Source: Alphaproteobacteria bacterium (GTDB lineage: Bacteria; Pseudomonadota; Alphaproteobacteria; Rhizobiales; Xanthobacteraceae). From it: a DNA stretch of 6,752 bases. The notes under the pieces are model-generated. The model saw only the letters and a program-made list of their open reading frames with translations, was not told where the DNA came from and did no database searches. The stretch is taken from contig VAZQ01000389.1 of the NCBI GenBank assembly GCA_005883115.1, positions 1 through 6,752 on the forward strand, in the 5' to 3' direction. Positions 1-5,476 of this stretch are shown piece by piece. Every line of letters begins with the position of its first letter. Position 1 is the stretch's first letter. A program made the position numbers and the translations under genes.

Positions 1-395
1 ACCCTGAGGTCGCCGGCATTCTTGGTGTAGAGGATGCCTTCCCCGTAGCGCAGTCCCGCAACCACCGCGCCGCCGGCTTCCTGGCCGAGCACGTAACCGT
101 TGGGAAGACCGAATTGGCTGCCCGCCTTCTCGACGATCTGCGCGAGCCCACGCGAAATCGTGCCGAAAAAGCGGTGACCGGCATCGACGATTTCATTCGA
201 GGAGTACTGCGGGCCTTGCGGTTGCGGTGATTGAGCCTGCGGAGCTTGGGGCGGCGGACCTTGGTATTGCGGGCCTGTGGGTTGCGCGCCTGGGGGATTG
301 CTCGGCGGCGGAGGATTGGCTTGGGCCAAAAGAGGCGAACTCGCGAAGCCGAGCAGGATGAGGGCGAGAGCGACGGTCCGCGTCAGGGCGCGCAT
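1..395 (-). CDS. eipA: EipA-like periplasmic protein (DUF1134), C-terminus cut by window edge
   Basis: Reading the minus strand from ATG at 395 gives 131 codons that stay open to the left edge, so the C-terminus is missing. Residues 1-26 look like a Sec signal peptide: Arg at positions 2 and 6, a hydrophobic run ALALILLGF, and an AQA cleavage site before Asn27. Residues 27-64 are a low-complexity Pro/Gln/Gly linker. From about residue 65 the sequence (NEIVDAGHRFFGTISRGLA, then GYVLGQEAGGAVVAGLRYG) resembles the DUF1134 domain. In Brucella abortus this family is EipA, a periplasmic protein needed for envelope stress resistance and reported to be CtrA-activated; that role is recalled from the literature and transferred here by similarity. 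GGAG about 7 nt before the ATG supports this start. cysQ lies about 200 bp upstream on the same strand. The family call is from motif recognition and was not checked by a search. Confidence 0.85.
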   Translation of the reverse strand, partial: MRALTRTVALALILLGFASSPLLAQANPPPPSNPPGAQPTGPQYQGPPPQAPQAQSPQPQGPQYSSNEIVDAGHRFFGTISRGLAQIVEKAGSQFGLPNGYVLGQEAGGAVVAGLRYGEGILYTKNAGDLR

Positions 396-452
396 CGAAT
401 GCTCCGTGAATCGAGGCCAAATGACACCGTTACCCATGAAGATACCTGGGCT

Positions 453-469
453 TTGCGGCCAAACCGCAA
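453..469 (-). other. Short hairpin/dyad upstream of eipA
   Basis: TTGCGG (453-458) and CCGCAA (464-469) are perfect inverted repeats around a 5-nt spacer, 58 bp upstream of the eipA start. It could be a leader hairpin or an operator. No T-run follows it on either strand, so it is a poor terminator candidate. Apart from this, the 531-546 hairpin and two GANTC sites, I see nothing in the cysQ-eipA gap. Confidence 0.3.
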
Positions 470-530
470 CCGAATCGCCCCATGACAGGCAAGACTATGG
501 CCGCATGGCGGCAGCAACGAAAGTCTCTGC

Positions 531-546
531 CCCGCGCCAGCGCGGG
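531..546 (-). terminator. Hairpin after cysQ, possible terminator
   Basis: CCCGCG (531-536) and CGCGGG (541-546) form a perfect GC-rich stem with a 4-nt loop about 50 nt past the cysQ stop. On the minus strand it is followed by GCAGAGACTTTC, which has only a weak T-run. It may slow or end cysQ transcription, but it is not a textbook intrinsic terminator. Confidence 0.35.
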
Positions 547-595
547 AGGCTCGAGCACGCGTGGGCGACGAGCCGAACGCAGCGATAATGCTCGC

Positions 596-1435
596 TCAGC
601 CGCCGAACCGAGCCGCTGCCGAGGGATCGCCCCACCCAATGAAAGCTGGGATGCGGAAATTCTCGGCCATCCGCCCGTAGCTCAGCGGCGCCCCTTCCGG
701 CGTGGTGATGACGCCGCCGGCGGCTGCGAGCACCGCGTGTCCCGCCGCTACGTCCCACTCGCAGGTGGTCGCAAGGCGCGGATAAATGTCAGCGCTTCCT
801 TCGGCGAGCTGACAGAACTTGACCGCCGACCCGCATGCGTGCCGAGCCGCGATGGGTAACCGCGCCAGGAGCGCCTCGGTCCGGGGGTCGGGATGTGAGC
901 GGCTGATCGCTGCGACGAGGCCTGTGTCCGGCGCACGGCGGGTTCGGATGGTGCTGCGCGCCTGCGCCGCGCTCGCGGGGTCGCCGGGAGCAAGGCGGAG
1001 TCGCTCGGCACCGCACCCTTCGATACCCCGCCATAGCAATCCCTGCGCGGGGGCTGCGACGATGCCGAGGCGTGGACGCCCGCCCCGCACGATTGCAATG
1101 TTGATGGTGAATTCGTCACGTCCCGCGATGAGCTCGCGCGTGCCATCGAGCGGATCGACCAGAACGAAGCTGTCGGGAAGCCGGTCGGGGAATGCGTGGC
1201 CTGTCGCCTCCTCCGACACGACGCACACACCGGGAAGAAGCCTCCCAAGCGCGTCCAGGATCACGGCTTCGGCCGCCTCGTCGGCGCTAGTGACCGGGCT
1301 ACGATCGGGTTTGGTTCGGGTGTCGAGCGAACGCGCGCGTACCGTAAGAATGGCGGCCGCCGCGGCCGACACGATGGTCGTAAGCTCGTCGAGCAGCCGT
1401 CCATTGCCACCCGTGATGTCATCCTCTGCTCGCAC
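596..1435 (-). CDS. cysQ: 3'(2'),5'-bisphosphate nucleotidase, inositol monophosphatase family
   Basis: The product belongs to the Mg-dependent, lithium-sensitive phosphatase family. CysQ members hydrolyse 3'-phosphoadenosine 5'-phosphate left by sulfate assimilation. Numbering from the GTG at 1435 (279 aa), the visible metal-site motifs are VSEE (73-76), DPLDGTRE (94-101) and, near the C-terminus, CEWDVAAGHAVLAAAGG, whose Asp is the third metal ligand in the family. KPDRSPVTSADE (42-53) is also typical. The frame stays open to an ATG at 1555 (319 aa), but those 40 extra residues are Arg-rich and unlike the family. The GTG gives a normal length, places conserved LLDELTTIV at residue 14, and has GGAG about 10 nt upstream. 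The gene diverges from chpT and precedes eipA. Other substrates in the family, such as inositol phosphates, are possible but less likely. Confidence 0.9.
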   Translation of the reverse strand: MRAEDDITGGNGRLLDELTTIVSAAAAAILTVRARSLDTRTKPDRSPVTSADEAAEAVILDALGRLLPGVCVVSEEATGHAFPDRLPDSFVLVDPLDGTRELIAGRDEFTINIAIVRGGRPRLGIVAAPAQGLLWRGIEGCGAERLRLAPGDPASAAQARSTIRTRRAPDTGLVAAISRSHPDPRTEALLARLPIAARHACGSAVKFCQLAEGSADIYPRLATTCEWDVAAGHAVLAAAGGVITTPEGAPLSYGRMAENFRIPAFIGWGDPSAAARFGG

Positions 1436-1462
1436 GCTCGGGCGGCTCCGTCGGTTCAAGTC

Positions 1463-1492
1463 TTGGCAGGTCGAGCGAATGCGGTGTATCAC
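1463..1492 (+). promoter_or_regulatory. Candidate sigma-70 promoter for chpT
   Basis: TTGGCA (1463-1468) and TATCAC (1487-1492) are separated by 18 nt, matching 5 of 6 and 4 of 6 consensus bases. Transcription would begin near 1499 and leave a leader of about 70 nt before chpT. It lies in the gap shared with divergent cysQ. A GANTC site (GAGTC, 1518-1522) sits in the leader. Pattern match only. Confidence 0.3.
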
Positions 1493-1569
1493 ACCGGCCC
1501 ACCGACGCCACGGTCCCGAGTCGCGTCCAGCACGCACTTCGCCGAACCCCTCCATCGGAGACGCCTGCG

Positions 1570-2211
1570 ATGTCCGTAGCCGTTGCCCTAGATGCGCTCG
1601 ATCTCGCCGCGCTCCTGTGTTCGCGCGTTTGCCACGATCTGATCAGTCCCGCCGGTGCGATCGTCAACGGACTCGAGGTGCTGGAAGAAGAAGACAGTGA
1701 TGAGGAGACCAAAACTTTTGCGCTCGATCTCATCAAAAGGAGCGCGAAAACGGCGTCGGCGCGCCTGCAATTCTGTCGCCTCGCCTTTGGCTCGGCCGGT
1801 GCGCCCGGCGGCAAAATCGATATCGGCGACGCCGAAGCGATGGCGCGGCCGTTTATCGAGAACGACAAGACCAAGCTCGCCTGGAACTTGCCGCGCGCGC
1901 TGTTGCCGAAAAACCGGGTCAAGCTGCTACTCAACCTGTTGATTATCGCGGGCCAGACGATTCCGCGCGGCGGTACGCTGACCGTCGACGCGGTCGGAGA
2001 AGGAGAAAGCATGGCATTCCGTATCGCCGCCTCCGGGCTCAATGCCCGGATTCCGCAAGGTGTGACCGCCCTGCTGCAAGGCACTTCGGAAAACGGCTCG
2101 ATCGACGCCCACGCGATTCAGCCGTTCTACGCCGGCCTCCTCGCTCGCGCGTGCGGGCTGGACGTCAGCCTCAAGGCGGAGGGCGAGGTCATCGTCGTTG
2201 CGGCTGTTTAG
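1570..2211 (+). CDS. chpT: Histidine phosphotransferase ChpT
   Basis: ChpT relays phosphate from the hybrid kinase CckA to the receivers CtrA and CpdR, coupling cell-cycle state to transcription and proteolysis in alphaproteobacteria. The 213-aa product starts with LDALDLAALLCSRVCHDLISP; His22 in the CHDLISP motif is the expected phosphorylated residue. Residues of about 10-75 form the DHp-like helical hairpin (GAIVNGLEVLEEE is typical), and about 90-213 is the degenerate kinase-like C-terminal domain, with LPKNRVKLLLNLLIIA and a C-terminal GLDVSLKAEGEVIVVAA strand region. GGAG 9 nt before the ATG supports the start. It diverges from cysQ and converges with the hydrolase gene 16 bp away, so it is probably monocistronic. 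Its output partner ctrA is about 2.2 kb downstream on the other strand. No truncation or missing key residue is seen. Confidence 0.95.
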   Translation: MSVAVALDALDLAALLCSRVCHDLISPAGAIVNGLEVLEEEDSDEETKTFALDLIKRSAKTASARLQFCRLAFGSAGAPGGKIDIGDAEAMARPFIENDKTKLAWNLPRALLPKNRVKLLLNLLIIAGQTIPRGGTLTVDAVGEGESMAFRIAASGLNARIPQGVTALLQGTSENGSIDAHAIQPFYAGLLARACGLDVSLKAEGEVIVVAAV

Positions 2212-2222
2212 TCCTGCGGGCC

Positions 2223-2237
2223 TCACGCTAGGCGTGA
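2223..2237. terminator. Small hairpin between convergent chpT and hydrolase genes
   Basis: TCACGC (2223-2228) and GCGTGA (2232-2237) form a perfect 6-bp stem with a 3-nt loop. The hydrolase stop codon (2228-2230) sits at its apex, and the chpT stop is 11 nt to the left. As a symmetric structure between converging genes it could work in both directions, but neither strand has a T-run. Confidence 0.25.
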
Positions 2238-3394
2238 ATGAGCTTGTCCTCGAACCAACTCCACATGGTGGCGCAGCCGAGCGTGAGATAATCGCGCTGG
2301 CAGTGTTGCGCGCCGCCTTCCTCGCTCGTGAACACGCGTAGTACCTTGTCCGTCGATCCGCAGGCATCGTACAGCGCCTGCGCATCCGCGAGCGGAATCT
2401 GCTCGTCGTCGGCGCCGTGCACCACCAGGAACGGGCAGCGCATTTTCTGCACGACCCCATCGAGCTTGAACGGCTCGAGCCGTCTCAATGCATCCTCCAG
2501 CGTTGCCGCCCCCAGGATCCACATGATGTGGTGTCCTGGCACCGACAGCGAAGCCTTGAACTGCGCCGCGATCCGCCGCTTCCATACCGCGTGATAGTCC
2601 CAGATCGCACCCCAGGCGATGCAAGCAGCAAAGCGCGGCTCGAGCGCGGCACAGCGCGGCGCGTAATATCCCCCGAGACTGATCGCGACGATGCCGATCT
2701 TTTTGCCGTCAACATCCTCGCGCCTCTCCAGGAAATCGATGCAGGCGCTGCCCGCTTTTTCATAATCGTGGCGCAGGACGAGGCCGCGGAAACGAATCGC
2801 TTCGCCGGTTCCCGGCCCGTCCATCACCAAGACTGAGATGCCGCGCTTGATCAGGTCCGGCACGCCGGCGAGGTACTGGATCTCCTTGGTGACGTCGAGG
2901 CCGTCGAAGAATACGACGCACGGTGCGCGCGGCGACCGCCTGTTCTGCGCGTGAACGAAATACCCCGGCAGGCTTTTGTCTTCGAACGGCACCTCGACGA
3001 TCTCGATTTTGACCTCGCCGAGGGCGACGAATCGATGAAAGCAATCGACCGCGATGCGATAGGCCGCGAGCGCCGCCTTGTCCTTCGGGGTGCGAAAGCG
3101 CTCGCCCATCTGATAATAGTGACACGCGCGCAGATAGAAGGCCGCGGCGGAAACCGCATGTCCCGACGCGGCGAAGCGCTCGGCACGGGAGCGCACCTCG
3201 TCGGCGACCGCGACGCAGGCGTCGAACCAAGCCTGGTCGTCCTCGGCGTTCTTGTCCGCGAGCGCGCGTCCGATCTTGTGCAACTCGCCGATGTCGGTGC
3301 CGCCGTAGCTTGCGCGACCGAGCATGTTGACGAAGGCCGCCGACCACCGGTAGTTGCCGGGAAAGTACATGAAATATTTCGGCGGCTGCGCCAT
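2228..3394 (-). CDS. Alpha/beta hydrolase, FrsA-like / 2,6-dihydroxypseudooxynicotine hydrolase-like
   Basis: The 388-aa product has two parts. The helical N-terminus (about 1-125; YFPGNYRWSAA, then FYLRACHYYQMGERF) matches the cap of FrsA-like and pseudooxynicotine-hydrolase-like enzymes. The C-terminal alpha/beta-hydrolase fold holds a full triad: Ser239 in VAISLGGYYAPR, Asp330 in HGADDEQIP and His364 in GGAQHCQRD. FFDGLDVTKE (162-171) probably contributes to the oxyanion region, and MDGPGTGE (191-198) is family-like. The nucleophile elbow is A-x-S-x-G, with Ala in place of the first Gly. Relatives cleave C-C or ester bonds in aromatic ketones; the substrate here cannot be read from sequence. 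ATG 3394 is preferred over an upstream GTG at 3433 because the conserved MAQPPKYFMYFPGNYRW begins there and GAGG lies 5 nt upstream. It sits 29 bp after the aldo/keto reductase on the same strand, so co-transcription is likely. Confidence 0.88.
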   Translation of the reverse strand: MAQPPKYFMYFPGNYRWSAAFVNMLGRASYGGTDIGELHKIGRALADKNAEDDQAWFDACVAVADEVRSRAERFAASGHAVSAAAFYLRACHYYQMGERFRTPKDKAALAAYRIAVDCFHRFVALGEVKIEIVEVPFEDKSLPGYFVHAQNRRSPRAPCVVFFDGLDVTKEIQYLAGVPDLIKRGISVLVMDGPGTGEAIRFRGLVLRHDYEKAGSACIDFLERREDVDGKKIGIVAISLGGYYAPRCAALEPRFAACIAWGAIWDYHAVWKRRIAAQFKASLSVPGHHIMWILGAATLEDALRRLEPFKLDGVVQKMRCPFLVVHGADDEQIPLADAQALYDACGSTDKVLRVFTSEEGGAQHCQRDYLTLGCATMWSWFEDKLIHA

Positions 3395-3423
3395 GGCGGC
3401 CTCGCTGCACGTTCGCCCGGGCG

Positions 3424-4257
3424 TCAATCCCACGCCGGGGCGCGCCCTGCCGGATTGGCGATCCTGCCGTCATGGCGCTTGAGCGCTGCGATCCGATTCA
3501 TCTCTTCCTCGGCCAGCGTGAAGTCGAACACGTCGAGGTTTTCGGCCATGCGCGCGCTATTCGAGGAGCGCGGGATCGCAACGATGTTGCCTTGCTGGAG
3601 GAGCCAGCGCAGCGCGATTTGCGCGAGCGTGCGCCCTTTGTGGGCGGCGATGTCCGCGAGCACGGGGTCGCGCAACAGCCGCCCACGGCCGAGCGGGCAA
3701 TAGGCAGTGAAGATCAGGCCGCGCTTGCGGCATGCTTGCGTGAGCTTGGTCTGGTCGAGATGCGCGTGGTACTCCGCCTGCAGATTGACCAGCGGCTCGG
3801 GACAGAGCCGGATAGCTTCGTCGAGCATCGCGATATTGAAATTTGCAACGCCGATATGGCGGGTGAGGCCTTGCCGCTTCGCTTTGGCCAGCGCGCCGAC
3901 CGGCTCGCTGAGCGGGATCTCCGGGTTCGGCCAATGGATCATGAGAAGATCGACGTAGTCGACTCCCAGATTCCTCAGGCTCTCCTCGACCGAGCGCGCG
4001 AAATCGTCGGCGCGCAGATATTCGTGCGATACTTTGGTGGTCAGGAAGATCTCGCTGCGCGGCACGCCGGAAGCGCGCATGCCCTCGCCGACGCCGCGCT
4101 CGCTGCCGTATTTCCACGCGGTGTCGATGAGACGGTATCCGAGCCCGAGTGCGGTTGCGACGATCTCGCCGCAATCGCCCAACGAGGAGGTACCGAAGCC
4201 GATCGCCGGCAATTCGGCGCCGTGCGCGGATAAGGTGGGGATTGACGGCGCAGACAT
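3424..4257 (-). CDS. Aldo/keto reductase, DkgB (2,5-diketo-D-gluconate reductase)-like
   Basis: This is a 277-aa NAD(P)H-dependent carbonyl reductase of the (beta/alpha)8 AKR family. The catalytic tetrad is intact: Asp45 and Tyr50 (RLIDTAWKYGSE), Lys75 (FLTTKV) and His108 (DLLMIHWPNP). IPRSSNSARMAEN near the C-terminus is the expected NADPH phosphate-binding segment. GLTRHIGVANFN and the ending DGRIANPAGRAPAWD resemble E. coli DkgB as I remember it, so a DkgB-like short AKR is the best class; the true substrate is unknown. No clear Shine-Dalgarno sequence precedes the ATG at 4257 (GCCCCTTACGCCC), so the start is supported mainly by family length. The gene is 136 bp past the ctrA stop, behind a hairpin, and 29 bp before the hydrolase gene. 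It may have its own promoter or depend on readthrough from ctrA. Confidence 0.92.
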   Translation of the reverse strand: MSAPSIPTLSAHGAELPAIGFGTSSLGDCGEIVATALGLGYRLIDTAWKYGSERGVGEGMRASGVPRSEIFLTTKVSHEYLRADDFARSVEESLRNLGVDYVDLLMIHWPNPEIPLSEPVGALAKAKRQGLTRHIGVANFNIAMLDEAIRLCPEPLVNLQAEYHAHLDQTKLTQACRKRGLIFTAYCPLGRGRLLRDPVLADIAAHKGRTLAQIALRWLLQQGNIVAIPRSSNSARMAENLDVFDFTLAEEEMNRIAALKRHDGRIANPAGRAPAWD

Positions 4258-4324
4258 GGGCGTAAGGGGCAGGGCGGACAGGTGCGGCAGCGCACTCTAC
4301 GGGTCGCGCGCGCAGCGTCAATCA

Positions 4325-4348
4325 CCCCGGGCACGACAATGCCCGGGG
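4325..4348 (-). terminator. Hairpin downstream of ctrA
   Basis: CCCCGGGCA (4325-4333) and TGCCCGGGG (4340-4348) form a perfect 9-bp, mostly GC stem with a 6-nt loop, 45 nt after the ctrA stop and 67 nt before the reductase start. The minus-strand 3' flank is GTGATTGACG, with no T-run. It probably ends or attenuates ctrA transcription, or protects the mRNA 3' end. Confidence 0.5.
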
Positions 4349-4393
4349 CGTTGAGAATCAATCCGTATTGAGGGCGTGTCGCGGCGGTGCCGC

Positions 4394-5095
4394 TCAGGCC
4401 GGAATTCGCGCCTCGTCGTCGGCGGGCTCGCGCAGCACGTATCCGCGGCCCCACACCGTCTCGATATAGTTCTTGCCGCTCGAAGCGTTGGCGAGTTTCT
4501 TGCGCAGCTTGCAGATGAAAACGTCGATGATCTTGAGCTCCGGCTCGTCCATGCCGCCGTAGAGGTGGTTGAGGAACATCTCCTTGGTGAGCGTCGTGCC
4601 CTTGCGCAGGCTCAGGAGCTCCAGCATCTGGTACTCCTTGCCAGTGAGATGCACGCGCGCGCCGTTCACTTCCACCGTCTTGGTATCGAGATTGACCACG
4701 AGATCGGCGGTCTGGATCACCGACTGGGCATGGCCCTTGGAGCGGCGCACGACGGCGTGGATACGCGCGACGAGCTCGTCCTTATGAAACGGCTTGGTCA
4801 TGTAGTCGTCGGCGCCGAAGCCGAGACCCCGCACCTTGTCCTCGATACCGGCAAGGCCGGTCAGGATCAGAATGGGTGTCTTCACCTTGGAGACGCGCAG
4901 CGTCCGCAATACCTCGAACCCGGACATGTCCGGCAGGTTCAGGTCGAGCAGGATAATGTCGTAATCGTAGAGCTTGCCGAGATCGACGCCTTCTTCGCCC
5001 AGATCGGTCGTATAGACGTTAAAGCTTTCGGACTTCAGCATCAGCTCAATCGATTGAGCGGTGGCGCTGTCGTCCTCAATCAGCAATACGCGCAT
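4394..5095 (-). CDS. ctrA: Cell-cycle master response regulator CtrA
   Basis: CtrA is an OmpR-type DNA-binding response regulator that controls replication initiation, division, flagellar and polarity genes in alphaproteobacteria. The product is 233 aa. The receiver domain (about 1-118) has the acidic pocket (Asp8, Asp9), the phosphoacceptor Asp51 (ILLDLNLPDMSG), Thr79 (LILTGL) and Lys101 (YMTKPF). The winged helix (about 125-225) carries the near-invariant CtrA stretches GTTLTKEMFLNHLYGG, EPELKIIDVFICKLRKKL and YIETVWGRGYVL. The start is clear: MRVLLIEDD is the conserved N-terminus and a purine-rich GGAGGAAGGGGG lies just upstream. The protein ends in RIPA, not the Ala-Ala known to matter for ClpXP turnover in Caulobacter. 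The upstream region contains CtrA-like boxes, which suggests autoregulation. ChpT, which phosphorylates CtrA, is encoded about 2.2 kb away. Confidence 0.98.
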   Translation of the reverse strand: MRVLLIEDDSATAQSIELMLKSESFNVYTTDLGEEGVDLGKLYDYDIILLDLNLPDMSGFEVLRTLRVSKVKTPILILTGLAGIEDKVRGLGFGADDYMTKPFHKDELVARIHAVVRRSKGHAQSVIQTADLVVNLDTKTVEVNGARVHLTGKEYQMLELLSLRKGTTLTKEMFLNHLYGGMDEPELKIIDVFICKLRKKLANASSGKNYIETVWGRGYVLREPADDEARIPA

Positions 5096-5183
5096 GCCAG
5101 CCCCCTTCCTCCCGCTTCGGGCTCAGGTCGGCACGCCGCAGCGGCGGCCCTCGAAAACGCCTTGGGACAAACCGACGGGAAAC

Positions 5184-5203
5184 ATTAACGACGCGCAGTT
5201 AAC
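5184..5203. repeat. TTAAC dyad, first copy of ATTAACGACGCG repeat
   Basis: ATTAACGACGCGCAGTTAAC has TTAA at 5185-5188 and 5199-5202 separated by 10 nt, with outer arms ATTAAC and GTTAAC in inverted orientation. Its first 12 bases recur exactly at 5403-5414. The half-sites match the CtrA TTAAC half-site, but the 10-nt spacing differs from the usual 7. It lies about 90 bp upstream of ctrA. Confidence 0.45.
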
Positions 5204-5402
5204 AAAACCTACTTCCAACGTGCGCGTGCCCTCGGGAAAGCTCGGGCGAATCACCCTAAGATACTGCACGGGAGCGGTTTTCTTTCCAAGCGCCATTTCA
5301 TCTCTGACTTTAAGAGTCGGCTCTAATCGGTCCGGAGAAGTTCTGCCCGCTGCGCCCAGTGCGGACTGTGGATCCCCGACGTCGTACAACGATGACCTAA
5401 TG

Positions 5403-5414
5403 ATTAACGACGCG
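5403..5414. repeat. Second copy of 12-bp ATTAACGACGCG repeat
   Basis: This is an exact direct repeat of 5184-5195, 219 bp away. It is followed after one base by GTAAAC, a degenerate version of the GTTAAC that follows the first copy. It abuts the candidate CtrA box at 5416-5431. Confidence 0.5.
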
Positions 5415-5415
5415 G

Positions 5416-5431
5416 GTAAACACGAAGTTAA
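5416..5431 (-). promoter_or_regulatory. Candidate CtrA-binding box upstream of ctrA
   Basis: The minus strand reads TTAACTTCGTGTTTAC, which is TTAA-N7-TTTAC. The Caulobacter consensus is TTAA-N7-TTAAC, so there is one mismatch with correct spacing. It is about 320 bp upstream of ctrA and about 250 bp upstream of fliJ, so it could serve autoregulation, the flagellar gene, or both. Confidence 0.45.
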
Positions 5432-5439
5432 GAAACGTG

Positions 5440-5451
5440 GCGCGATCGCGC
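5440..5451. promoter_or_regulatory. Perfect 12-bp palindrome next to CtrA-like box
   Basis: GCGCGATCGCGC is a perfect palindrome 8 bp beyond the candidate CtrA box. A second perfect 14-bp palindrome, GCGCGGCGCCGCGC, lies at 5465-5478. Either could be a dimeric-regulator site, but GC-rich DNA yields such palindromes fairly often. Confidence 0.25.
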
Positions 5452-5476
5452 AGCTCATTCACCGGCGCGGCGCCGC

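Noticed and set aside
673..688. tRNA-like stretch GCCCGTAGCTCAGCGG
   Set aside because: It resembles a tRNA acceptor and D-arm, but no anticodon arm or GGTTCGA T-arm follows, and it encodes part of CysQ.
819..1700. Long plus-strand open frame of 293 codons
   Set aside because: It runs antisense to cysQ and into chpT, is Arg/Ser/Pro-rich and has no recognisable motif; typical of GC-rich antisense frames.
2951..3703. Long plus-strand open frame opposite the hydrolase and reductase genes
   Set aside because: It is antisense to two genes with complete catalytic motifs and shows no family features. The plus-strand frame at 3472-4233 is rejected for the same reason.
4376..5188. 270-codon plus-strand frame opposite ctrA
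   Set aside because: Its His/Val/Leu-rich content mirrors the conserved CtrA codons; it is a shadow.
5185..5202. TTAA-N10-TTAA as a canonical CtrA box
   Set aside because: The spacing is 10, not 7, so it is listed as a dyad/repeat and not as a standard CtrA site.
5438..5452. TGGCGCG sequence as a sigma-54 promoter for fliJ
   Set aside because: The -24 element is partial and the expected TTGC at -12 is replaced by CGCA.
5123..5458. 111-codon minus-strand frame ending just upstream of ctrA
   Set aside because: It uses several TTA codons, rare in the neighbouring genes, contains the TTAA regulatory motifs and has no recognisable domain.
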